Assembly (NCBI GenBank): GCA_013397455.1
Contig: VYZB01000076.1
Location: 1,495,525 to 1,559,524, forward strand
Length of the DNA: 64,000 nt
Direction of reading: 5' to 3'
From: Crotophaga sulcirostris
Lineage: Eukaryota; Chordata; Aves; Cuculiformes; Crotophagidae
Made by a program: the position numbers and the translations under genes. The notes beneath the pieces were generated by a model. That model had not been told where the DNA came from. It searched no databases and was given only the letters and a program-made list of their open reading frames with translations. Of this stretch, positions 24,716-37,500 are shown piece after piece. Numbering within the stretch: position 1 is the stretch's first letter; each line of letters starts with the position of its first letter.

Positions 24716-27700
24716 GATCTAACTTCTCCAGCTCTGACCAGTGAAGTTGGTTCATTCTTGCTTTTCTCAGAGGCCAATCTTTTCAACTCTTACAAGTCCT
24801 TCATGTTCCTTTTTCAGTATTATACCTGTTGCTGAAATCCCTAACCCTAAGTCCTGGTCCTCCAGTTGTCCATACTGTGGGCCACTGCCCATCTTCCCAT
24901 TCCAATGTCCTTTCTGTAGAAAGGGGAGCACAGTGAAAAGTAACACTTTTATCCCTTCCACCTTCCCCGCTGCATGAATCCTGTTCTACTGTGGAGCAAG
25001 GTATGCACATACTAACCCAAAAGACCAAAGGTGATCTGAAGTCCAATAACCTGAATGCAGCTTAAGATGACCGGCTTTGCGCTGCATTTCGGAGTAAACA
25101 CTTCTGTCTTGCCAGCTCTCCAATAGAGAGCTGTTATGTGAAGCCAAGGTGAAGAGTGGGTTGGTGCATTTTTGTCATTTCCTAAGTTGCTTTTTGGTAA
25201 GTTTTGCCTGAGTTTTTTGATCAATCTCCTCAGCCCACAGACACAATATTCATAAATGAGGATACTTCTTATCAGTCAGAAACATTATTATTTTCTGTAC
25301 TCTTTTCTTGTTCAGCAGCCGCATAATAAGATTTTCAGAACTGGCATCTTTTATCATGAGATGTTGTGATACTTTATATCTAGTCAGCAACAGAGTTCCT
25401 TCAAGGCAAATACAGTTGTGTTTTCAATTAAAGCAGTGTTATACTTTTGTTTCCATTCCCATTTCATTGACAGACATTGGAGTTAAAGAATATATATTGT
25501 ATTTCTATCCAGTTTGTATTCAATGCTCAGGTATTTGAGTACCATTCTCAGAATGTATCTCAGTGCCTACATAGCTTCTCACACATTACACAAATTTGCA
25601 CAAGCACATCTAGCTCTCAAAAGCATATCTATCATTTCAATGTCATTTTTTTTTTCAAGTATCCACTGATTTCAGTCATTCTACATCATTTAGGTAGTAC
25701 CTGTGACCCTGATGTTCTCCTCCACTTGTGAGAACTGTGATCACTTTGATCTGTTTGAGCTAGTGCCCTCCCACACAAAAGCAAGTGAAAGACACTGTTC
25801 TGATCTTCACTACCTGGAAACCTATTGCTCTGCCATACAGGTGTTTTGGTCCCATTCCTGAGTCCAGCAAACATTTTTACATTTGATGTTAGCATCTCTA
25901 ATAAAAAGCATTGTCCTTATCCTAATCGTTTTGGTAGCACTTAAGAAGTGCAGGCTTTGCTTTATTTTCGTTTGAATAAAGTTTGTTCTAAAATGAGCTT
26001 CATTTGTTTCACTGACTCTCATTTATAAAGGCTTGAGAGGAGGTGATAAAGATGTTTGAATGTGCTATGCTCTGAGCCCTGCATCTGCTCATGTGGCCCC
26101 TGTATAAGTGGCAGTGTAGCCAGGGTGTATAGTGGAAGCTGAGTGGCCTTCAGCATGGCTTTTACCACAGTACAATGGGATTGTAACTTCTCTAATGACA
26201 AAATTTAAATGCATTTTATCTCCAAAGTGGAAGCTTCGTCCTTTTGCCATCAGAACTCCTGGTGACAGTCTTGAATTTTGTCCACTATGTAAAAACAAAT
26301 CACTCGGCACTGTATGAGATGTTCTAGAACCTTTTCCCAGAACTGCTTTTGTATCATCTACGCAGGTTTTCCTTAGTCTCCCACTGACAGACAGGCTGGT
26401 CAAAACCCTGTGGCTAGTTTTCGTTAAACTTGGCAAGTGGACCTCCTTATTTCTTCCACTTGTTGAAAAGAGTTTCTGCCTGTAGATTGCTTTTTGCTGT
26501 GCTATGAAGGCACACATATTCTCCACTAAATGAAACATGATGATAGCCTTGCTGAGCTTTGCCCCAGTCCTTGATTTTCTTCCTTGTTGCTCAGCTCAGG
26601 CTGATTTTCAAACCTTTTCAAGAAATTTTAATGAAAAAGAATTTTTGCATGGATAATCCTATCTCCCACTCACAGCAATTGTTAGGATTTTTTCACATTA
26701 TTTGAGGCAACAATATTTCTGAGACATTGCTTATGTGGAAAATTATTACTTGGAAAAAGATTTCTTCTCCCACCACTATTTCACAGTTTATCAGAAAGGA
26801 TCAAGCTAAAATGGCTAATCCTATATCCAGTTCGCAGTCTCTAAACCACATGTACTAATCCTATTTTGAAGTCCAGAAGCAGACATAGGAGGGATTGGAT
26901 GACTCAGAAGAATAAAAAAGGCTGGATGAATATCTTGGATACATTTTCTTGGTCATTCAGTAAAAGATTAAACAGAGTTTTCCCCAGGGGAAAAAAAAAA
27001 AGAAAGAAAGATTAGTCAGTAGCTTGAAATGCTGAAAATAAGGATGGATGCAATACTTTTATAAAGATGTTGTAGTAAAGCAGATAATAAGCAAAATGGC
27101 TTGAGAGTTCTTTCTGATGTTTCATCTCTATGGAAGGGTAACTAAGTATGTGCACAGTTACAAAGCATGTTGCACATATGATGCTTTTCTCAATCAATCA
27201 GATTTGGTTTTCTGTTCATCTAATTTTGCTTTAATTAATGCTAACATAAATAGGTTTTTTTTCTGAATATAAAGACAGATATATACTGTATTAAGGTTTT
27301 AAATCACACCTGTGATGAACATGGGTAATTTCTACTAGTATCAGGGAGAATACCACTTTTTGTTTATGTGTGCAGGTGGAGAAAATGGTTCCCAAATATA
27401 ACACTGATAGTCATACTTCATTGCATGTGTGAAATTTAGCAAAGGGAATTAACAACTGAAACGAGCACTCCCACATCAAGGATAATATTAAACAAATCTA
27501 GCTTTAAGTCCTGACCTTCCTACCAATAATTCCTGTCAGGAGTCTTTGAAGTTTGATACTAAAAAGCCTATGAAGCTTGGAAATTGAAAACAGCATTTCA
27601 CAGGTATTAGCATGATAATTAGGAGTCTGTTTTACACATCATTTTAATTTGAAAGTAAGTAATCAGAGTTTAGATGGCACTTTGCTTAATTATGTTGAGT

Positions 27701-30700
27701 GTTTGACATGAAAGTAAATTAATAGCAAATTGATTTCTACCATCTGCTACTAATAACACTGGGAAAACCAGAAGAACTTCAAACACTGTATCTTTATCCA
27801 TTTTTAATATGATTATCTAAAATAGAAGTTACATCTTTGTAAGAAACGGCACAATGCATTTGATGGAAGAATAAAGCAGCCAAAACAGTTCTTTAGAGAG
27901 AGAGGCGGAAACTTTAGGACTCTAGGAGCAGATGATGGTTAGTGGTGGCTGGGATTGAGCCTGTAGCAAGACCACTGCCCACAATATGCAAGGCAAACAC
28001 AGTTTTCAGTCATATGCATTCCAGAGGGTATTTTGCATACACACAAAAAAAGGGAGAGAGTCCCACTACAAACACTCAGTCCTCTACAACATGAAGAGAA
28101 CGGGAAACTAAGAGCATATGTGTTCGGGTTTATCATTATTCCTTATTGTAACCAAGGCTCTAGACATCCCAGCAGGAGGTAAATGTCAAGTGTCAGCAGT
28201 CACAGTATCACAGACAGGTTAACACAGAGAGACTCTGTGGAAACGTTCAACCTTTGTTGTTGTTTTGCACGGTTGTTTTAATCCCACAATGCAAATTATT
28301 TGACAATTTAAATAAAAGAACTATTATCATTCTAATAGTTTTTCTTCTGAGGAATATGTAACTGGGAATTGCTTCCTTTCCTGAAAAGCACAGCTTTCTG
28401 TATAAAGTGCACAACCCATATCCAACAAAAAAGAATACAGTGAGAATGAGTTGTGGCAATAAAGCAGTGAAGGTATTCTTAAGTGCAAATGTTTATTTGC
28501 TTTCACATTACAATTTGAAAAAGCTAGACAAAGTCTGAAAAATTTCAAAGGCAAAAACCATTCCCCATCTAAAACTGCTGTTGTATTGGCTCTCTCACAC
28601 AGTGGGTACTTCTAATTTAAAATCTAGCATTATGTTGCATCCAGCAAACACATGCTATTACTGTGATCTGATAAAAGCTGGAACAGGCTGTGCTCGCTTT
28701 GTTGAGGAGCAGCAATTTCATAATATTCACATTCCTACATCTGTAATACAGAGACCCATGATAAGGGTGGGGCAGATGTAGTACTACTTCACGTAGCCCA
28801 GGGGTAAAATGGAACTGCCATGTTATGTTTCTTGAGATTGAGATACTTCAAGAATATTTTTTCAAAAAAATGTGAACTTTATAGCAACATAGCTCTCTTT
28901 TCTCATTTTACTAAACAACACTGATAACTACTGTGCTTGTGTTGTCTTCTTTACACAGCCTTTGGCTGATGAATTTCAGATCATTTTAGCAATCAGACTA
29001 TCCAGAAGAGATTATTTTAGAGAACCTAGAAAAGAATCCAACCTGAGAAAAAAATAAAAGCCCAAATGGAATAACCCAGCAATTAAGTGCAAGACAGCCA
29101 GGCTGTGCAAAGACAGACCTCAGTCTTGCAGGCAGTGGAATGCAAGGCACTTACTACCACCAACCTTAGGGCTTTGCAGGATGCCTGCAGAATAGGTTTT
29201 GACAATTTCTCATTACTTTTGTTTGGCACTACCTGAACCTTCTCTCCACAATTCCCATCCTGGTAAATGTAAGCAGTGTTAGCAATCGACAGAAATTATA
29301 GAAGTTAGGGGTTGTGATTCTCTGTGATCAAAAATGGGCATCTATTTGAGCCCCTGGGAGAAAACAAAATAAAAATGCTTTTTGCCAACGAATACAACAT
29401 TACTAGTTCCTGAAAGTGGAAGCAAGGCAATTTCCCCAACAATCTCTGAGACTCCTGAAACATTGTAAAGACATCAGCTTTATGAAGACATCAACAAGAC
29501 TTGAGAATTTCCTTGTGAAGATCGTCCCTCAGCAACCAGTCCATTGCTGTTTGTTTACCCATGATTTTTCTCTCAGCACTAGTCCTCATGCCAGATTTGT
29601 AATTGGAGTATGCTTGAGTCCCCCCTCACATAAAGACCAAGCCTCAAACCTCCCTCTTCAGCTGCAGGTTTCCTGCCAGAGATGCTGGCTTGTGATAATC
29701 AACCACCTCAGGCACGTTTGCTGTTCTGGCCATGCTGTGAACAGGCTGGTCTTAACAGGGCAGAGTAGAGACAGGATTTCCTTTAAACTTCTATATCTAT
29801 GCTGTCTGTAAACATATTAAAAAGGAATATATTTTTTTTAAAGCTTCTGGGCACCCTCCTTAGTGAGTACATTTCTCAAAGTATATTGCAACTTGCTAAT
29901 AATGAAATTTAATTCAGTGTATGAGTGTGGACATTTAACACACGAGTATATGCCATCATCAGAAGGGATATATTAATGCCTTTGATTTTTTGCTGCAGTG
30001 ACAATTTAAGCTACATGAATTGTAGTTTTATGTAGGTTTGTGAAGATAAAAATATCAACATTACAAACCATTCTATGTTAGCTAACACCTTCCCAAATTA
30101 CTTTAGGTCACATAACTCCAGAGTAAAATTCAGATGGTCTCTTTATAAGAAATACCCTTACACCCTAATTCTGTTTCAGACACATAGCTCCTGAGAATGC
30201 CTGTGAGATTCAGACCAGTTTATCACTTATCACTTTCATGAAAGAGTAGTTTTAAGTCCATTTTCCCTTGAAGATATCTCAGATTAGGTGAGAGAAAAGT
30301 TTGAATGGAGGAAGTGGAAATAATTTCTCTTTCTCTCTTTAAACATCTAAATAGATAGTGGTTGTGCTGAAATAGAAAAACTCAAATACTGGATTTCCCT
30401 CTCGTGAACATCCCACATATGATTTTACAACAAACCCAAAAGAACAGGCTTATAATCTATGATGAATTTTTCTCTGAGCCTTATTTTATAGTCCTTCCCA
30501 GATTTCCTTGCTCTTCGCATTATATTAGGAAACACATTGCTACAGTTCTCACATAAACTCTTACATAGCATGACGGGAAGGAGGTCCAGATAACTTAGGA
30601 GGTTCCCTTTGTTTTTCTTTTATGACTCTATCTGTAACCAAATTTATACATCTTTTTATCTGCTCTTCAACAGACCGTCCTGGGTTTCCCATCCTAGTAG

Positions 30701-31335
30701 TGACTTGCTTTGAGAAACACTAAAGCCAGAGAAGCCAGACATGGCATTGTAATAATTACAATTTCAGCTGGACAAGTGTGTGAAAAAAAAATAAATCATG
30801 CTATCACAGCCAGAAAAAAAGGCTTTTAACAGAATAAACAGGTTTGCTCTGCTGGATTTCTGTGAGAAGACTGGAGTGTTTCCACCCCAAAGTGGGAGCA
30901 GTAGCTGCTGTGCTTATGCAGTACAACTCAATTGTGATGTCCCTGTGTGGGCTGTGGGCTTTCCCTCTGCCAGGCACATCATGCATGATAAAAAATTAAG
31001 AGTTGAGATTTAAAGGCTTAGATTTTTACAAAACCTGTTTGGTGTGAAATTCTAGGGGGAAAGTGTTTGCAAATGGTGTCAGAAGTAGGCAGAAATTATT
31101 AAGTGACGCTGCACATCTACTTTGCATCTTTGACATGAAAAGAACTTCTCTTTCTTGCTTCATTAAATATGTAGTTAAAAAAAAAAAGAAAAAAAAATAA
31201 TAAGATCTTTCAGGCCTCTTTTATAAAGTGACTTTAGCCACAATAGTATCTGAATTTTTATGACTGGCTACTCTGACCTCTGTAGTCAGCACAGAAACAG
31301 TCAAACAAATAAAAAAATCTTACTCTCCTGGGTCT
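24716..31335. other. Intergenic, no gene recognised
   Basis: AT-rich. The longest open frame, 149 codons on the - strand (26538-26089), has no family resemblance I can defend and no splice or promoter context. No CR1 or LTR copy was recognised. Confidence 0.6.
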
Positions 31336-31571
31336 ATCACAGTATCACTGTATCACCAGGTTGGAAGGGACCTCTGAGATCATCGAGTCCAACCTATAAG
31401 CCAACACTAACACCATCCCATCACCTAAACCATGGCACTGAGTGTCTCATCCAGTCTTCCCTTAAACACATCCAGGGTCGGCGACTCCACCACCTCCCTG
31501 GGCAGCGCATTCCAGTGGCCAATCACCCTTTCAGTGAAGAACTTCCTAACATCAAGTCTAAACCTCCCTGT
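31336..31571 (-). mobile_element. CR1 3' fragment, ATACTGTG-tail type
   Basis: The + strand starts atcacagtatcactgtatca, then ccaggttggaagggacct, and runs through gggtcggcgactccaccacc and ccctttcagtgaagaacttc to about 31571. It extends some 55 bp further into CR1 than the copy at 24414. Confidence 0.9.
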
Positions 31572-34500
31572 CTGTATTGGGAATTTAGATTATTCTTATT
31601 GGAGCACAAGGCAGACTTACCTTCTTTTTTAACAAGAGAAACAAGGAGAAGATGCACAAAAACTTGTCAAGTCAGTGGTCCTATTAAGAAGCACAGATTC
31701 ATTTCCTTGGTAGTGATCCTATGAATAAAAGATCAGTCTGTTATACCTGTATTATACCTACATTTTTAAAAGGTTATGGGCCGTGACACTCAGGATGGCC
31801 ATTGAAGGCAAACTTGTCACTTTCACTTACCAATTCTCGTGTCTAATTACAATGCTGTGCCACTTAATTGCAAATCCTTGAGGGCATACAGCCTCCCAAA
31901 CACAAAACGTGTTGCTGAAGTGAATTTTAATGCATAGGAGCAATTGCAATAGTCCAGACTCCCAGAACAGATTATTCTAGCTGTTATATAAATCCCAAAC
32001 TGGAAGCAGAGCTGTTTCTATTAAACAGATAGTCCTGTGAACACCAACCCTCAAGAGGGTTGCTTGTTTTCAGTGGGATCTCACTGCTGAGGTGTAATGA
32101 AGAGACACACTCTGATGGAAGATTAGGCTCCCTGGCATCTAGCAAGGTATGAACTCCAGGTGAAGCTTTGCAGAAGCTGGGGCACTGAAGCAGCATCTGA
32201 CAGACTGTTTGATGCCAGCCAGGGTGGGCTGCATGGGTGAGGGAACTGGTGGCTGTGTCTGTATTATTGAGCAAGGGCAGACTTATAGGACCAGAATAGG
32301 AATAGGAATAGGACATCCCGGTCTCTGCTCTCTATATTTCAGGGATTTTTGAGCATTCCTTGCCTGGTCTCTTGGACTATATGCCCATGTGTGGCTGAAA
32401 CAGGCAATTCTGGAGAGCAACTCCCAGTTCAGTTTCACCAGAAAAGAATTCCTTTTGTACACACCAAGCCCACCCTGTGACATGAAACTCTACACAGGAA
32501 GACTCGGCAAATGGGAAATTTGCTTTAAAATTAGTACTTTAAAAAAGTACTAGAGAACTACTCATACATATTAGGTTGGACTTGATGATCTCAAAGGTCC
32601 CTTCCAACCTTGTAATACTGTGATACTGTGATATGGTCTCCCTCCTTTCTCACCTGCTTTTTTTCAAATGTACAGGAAACTTGCATCTTTGGAAAGCTGT
32701 CTTTTTTTTCAAATGTTGGTGAAATATACTGACAGATACAGAGTTCTTAGCTGTGACTTGTGTTCAAAGTTTGTTAGAGGGAAAATGAAATGCACTCACA
32801 CAAAGCAGTATCACATACTCTACATACATTAACTGAGGGCAGTATAGAGTTATATGGCCTTTTCACACGTGAGCATAAATTTTAACTCTCAGGTTAGGAT
32901 ATCAATTTATTTAAATATTCACCGAATTCAGAGTAGATGAGGTGTTTTACTGAAGTCAGAGGCTTGGACTTTTGTGTTTACGAAGTGCAAACTCATTTAA
33001 CTCAATTAATCTAAGAATCATGATCTGAAAGACTTTACTAGGGATAGCTGTTCATTATGCATACCCACAGCTTCCCAGAGAAACTCATTCTTGACATCCT
33101 GCTGTGATAGAAATTAGTCATTATGCAGTAAAGCTGCACTGCTGGGACCATATTTGCATTATTAAATGAATTAAGAGTATTACTTAAGAAAAAGCAGTCC
33201 CATAGCTGTAATCACCATCCCACAAACCTAGGCAAATGTGGCCAGCAAATGTTACAGGATACCTCTCATCGTTTGGAAAGAGGACTCCATCCTCATTCAT
33301 CTTTCACAGTTAATCGGACTTGTATTGTTATCTATAAAATACAATATAAGGAAGGCCCCAAAGAAATCTTACATTAAGAGCCAAGATACCAAAATCAAAG
33401 CAACAGTAGATACTGCTTATAAAACACTACATTAGTGAGACTTTGGGTTTTTTCCCCCCTGCATGAAGCCTGTAGCATCACTGAAACACACTTAGTGTGG
33501 ACCTTTCTCCCAGTGCACTGCCGGACCCACTGCTGTCCTGACCACATCAGCATGTGGCCAGGTGTTACTCAGCTTGCCAAAAGCAACCAGCATTTGAGGT
33601 GCAGTCAGGAAAAGCTTTTAAACAATCATTACACAGGCATCTTCTCTCTGAGAATTTCCTCTTCATCTCAGCACACCTGGGTGTGTGGAAAGCATCTTTT
33701 TTAGTTTGAACTAAAAGAAACTAGAAGGACTTATAGTCAATACCACGTGTGTTTTGAGACCACAAAACTGAGCTAAGGCACTTTACCTTCTTAAATGGCC
33801 TACTGGCCATCCTAGGACACTTAAGCTTTTCCAGTTCTTTTCCAGGCAATTTTAAACACAACTGTAATAAGGGAGTAAGCTTGACTTCGAACATTTGTGA
33901 ATTAGGAGCTTTCACATGTTCAGTGCAGTTTAAAAAAAAAATCCCTATTTCCACACAGTTACAGACTGTCACCTTTTAGCCTCTGCTTCCCCCTGTCTCA
34001 CTCATTGAAGCCACACAGCATGCAGAACATGGGTCATGGCCACCTATAGAAATGCTGACTGTGTCTCTTGCCCCTGCTTTGAACCTCATCCCCAAGGAGA
34101 TTTCAAAAGCTAAGCTGGAGCACGCTAGAATCCAGGATTGGTAGTGTGGCTAGATAGTAGATGGAGCCATATGCTTTTACTCAGGTAAAGGTTTAGCAGT
34201 TCAGGCATCATGTGCCGTAATCCAGGCAGCCCAGAAAACCACGTGAAGAGTACCAGGAAGGAAAACTGAGCTGCAAGCACGTCCTGGCTATGAAAAGCGA
34301 TGATAAATGGCTGGTAGCCAAAAGTAACGAGCTGGTGCATTTCAGAGTACAAATACCAAATTCAGTAACGTTTCAGAAAAAATACCCAAATCATGCACTC
34401 TAGAAGCACACACTCCCTGTCTGAAATGAATGCAGCTTTTTACCCCCTAAGGTAGCTATTACTGCAAGCTGTGAGCAAACGGGTGACTTCAACTTGGTTC

Positions 34501-37500
34501 GTATTTTCAAGGTTATCATCATAATCATAATTCCATAGTCCCACACACAATACAGTATTGATCCCAGCTGTTACCAAACTCTTTGAAAAGCAAATCAAAA
34601 AGGAAGTTATAAATCCAGGGGAAAAAAAAAAGAGATAAAAAAACCCGGGAGCCTAAACATTTTATTAAATCTGGGTCTAAATGCTTGAACTGGGGAGACT
34701 TTGGACTAATTCAAATGTACTGCATGTCCCCCAGGGTCCTGTCAGACCAAATAGGCTGAACTGACCCAGCAGCTCAGGGTTGCTAAAAGGAGCAGTCCTT
34801 CTCCCTCCTTCTCCTCCTCCTTTTTGTCACCAGCATCCTCCTCCTTCCACTTACCTCAGCGGTCCCCTGCTCTTCCCTAGGCTAACTGGATGCTATCTGA
34901 CCTTTCAAGGAGACAGCTGAGCTCATGCAAGTGGTGGAAATGAACCCAAGGAGGAAAAAAAAAAGAAGAAAAAGAAGAAGTGCTTTTTAGCAATAGCAAC
35001 CTATGAAATCAACTCAGCCATCTCATCTGATTGTATACTCAGTCCTGCTGAATGTAACATAGTAAACAGTGGTTGATCTTGAAAAAAAAAAAAGTGTGTT
35101 TTTAAAACAGTCTTTATTACTCTTGCAAAATTGTGTGAAAGTATAAGACTAGAGTCTGGCTCAAACTGTGTACTGCTTCCCTGTGCTATTTAAAGTGGTC
35201 TTTCCTTGTACCAGTTCCAAGATGCTGCCTGAGCTTTCAAGTGTTTTTGAAGACAACTGCAACTTCTTAGTTGAAATGAAGGACCAATGGCTTAATATTT
35301 AACCTGTAGCTGTTGTCAGGTGTTTAACCTTGTCCAGAAGTGAATGGGTCATTCCTCCTTGCTAACAGAAGCGTAAAAATATCTTTAAATGACCTTGTGC
35401 CAATTTCATGGTGGAAAGTCACACTTCAGTAAAGCCACACAGCTAATAACAGCGTTGACCTTTTGTTCTTAGCCATCTAAAGACATTAAAATCTGACTGA
35501 AATGTGACTATGCAATATTAGACTCAGTGTAGTTAAGTGAACATGTATGCTTAAATAAATGGGATAAACAACTGGATAAAATCAGGGGGTGGTGGCAGTG
35601 AGGACCAGTAGGCAGAGGTAGAGCTAGCTGAGCCCTGCTCTTGGCAGCCCTGAGGAAGAGCTGTTCTAATTTTATCTCACTTGGTTCTTGGCTGGTTGTA
35701 ACGTTTTTGTTATCAGAATAGACTTCTTTATTTGGACAAAGAGGGACTAAGAAGGGGTGATTTATTCACATTATCAGTTGGTCAGTACTAATGACTCATT
35801 AGCATATGATCAGAGAGGGTTTGTAACCCAGCAGGCCTATGAACAGGGCACATCAATAGAAGAAAAAATAATTATGAGTTTGCTTTTGAAAATTAGTTTT
35901 AGGAAAGGAAGCCAGATAAGAAGGTCATTAGTTATTAGGAAACTAGACTGACTAGTGGATATTCTTATACAAGGAATAAGCATATTAAGACTTCTCAAAC
36001 TGTAGTGCCTTTGCAGTCATAGTAAACCTTAGACTGAGCTGCAAACCAAGGGCAAAGGACCTTACAAGTGATCCATGGAGTGGTCTTGGGTTTTTAATGG
36101 CTTGAAGGTGCCAGTCTAGTTATGCATCCAAAAGAAACAGAAAACATTTTGTAAAATGCCATCCAGTTCAACGACATTAACTGCCTGTTCATGGCACTGT
36201 TTGCTGAAACTAGTCCTTTAATTTCACTCTGTCAGGGTGGGAGCTACCAGCTGTACCTCTGGGAAAGCTATATAGGGTAATTTATTTTTATGCCCACTGC
36301 TCTTTTACAGCTTCTTGGTACATTTTACCACAATTGGGTTCATCTGGATGAAAAACCCCACTTTTTCTGATTCTTGGTCAGAAACTTTCCTTCTCCAGAA
36401 ATTTGCTTCTCTGAAGAAAAAGCTGTATAGCCCTCCACAAAGAAAATCCTACTGCTTTCTGACTCAGCCATCATTAAAAAAAAAAAATTTGCTTTGATGT
36501 GAAAAAATGTTCCTGAATGCATATAAACAGGCAGGGTTTGAAATTTTGGTGCAGAATTTGTCCTTTGGGCACAGCTTACTGTCTCTGTCGTAATTATATT
36601 TTGAAACGCTTGATTTCATCGCAATTCTCTCTATCACAGGACTGAATTAAGTCCAAGTGAGTTCTTATCAGCTTTTCTTGTAACCAGGTGAGTCTCATCC
36701 ATTGTAACTGGAATTTTGGCTCTGCATTTTAGAAGAAGAGTAGACTTTTCTAATCTCTAGCTCAAAAGTGATCCCCATCACAGTCTCTTCAAAAGTCTCC
36801 AACCGGCAGGAGCAGGACCACACTGGAAGTTTAATCTCCTTATCACTTATCCTGGGGAAGGATTGCTATGGGAAACAATGTCTGGTTCACTGCTGGCTGG
36901 AAATCCCAGCTCTCACCGCGGGCAGCACAAGCTCTCTGGAGCAGTAGACCCAGCACTGCATTCAGCATTGCCTTCAGAGGCAGCCTGGCTGCTTCCCACT
37001 GCTGAGAGAGGGATGTGGTGACTCTGCTCATGTGGGCACAGCAGGGTGGGTTGGAAACCACTGGGGGGTTGGCATGGTCTGTTCAGGGACAGTAAATAAA
37101 CAGAAAATAATAGCTGGGAGTTTTCATCTGAGCAGGGATCTTCAGTGCGGACTGTTTCAGTTTCAGGGTTTTGGGAGAAATCTGTGTTTTGATTGTTCAG
37201 ACATCAGAGCAGCTGCTGTAAACATGACGTGCCTGAATGTTCCTTCTGGGCAAAAGCTGGCGACAATTCAGCTCATGAATTCTGCTAAAACAGATTATCT
37301 TTCACCTTCGTGCTCACTCTTCTTAGGGCTAACTGACTAGTCATTAATCCTCAAAAATTTAAGACAGTTATAGGTCGCTTTAATTTGCACCTAGCTTCAT
37401 CTAATCCAAAATCATTGTTCCAGAAGCCAAAAATAGCTGCTGCACATATCCAGCTGTCCCTTTATTTTACCAGGAATGACCTAAATACCAACGGGAACAA

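Noticed and set aside
26089..26538. A 149-codon - strand open frame, at first suggestive of a decayed DNA transposase
   Set aside because: The resemblance was only a few residues; no terminal repeats or neighbouring motifs. About one frame of this length is expected by chance in such a window.
28195..28220. A cacagtatcacag word resembling the CR1 tail
   Set aside because: No CR1 body adjoins it on either side; the match is too short.
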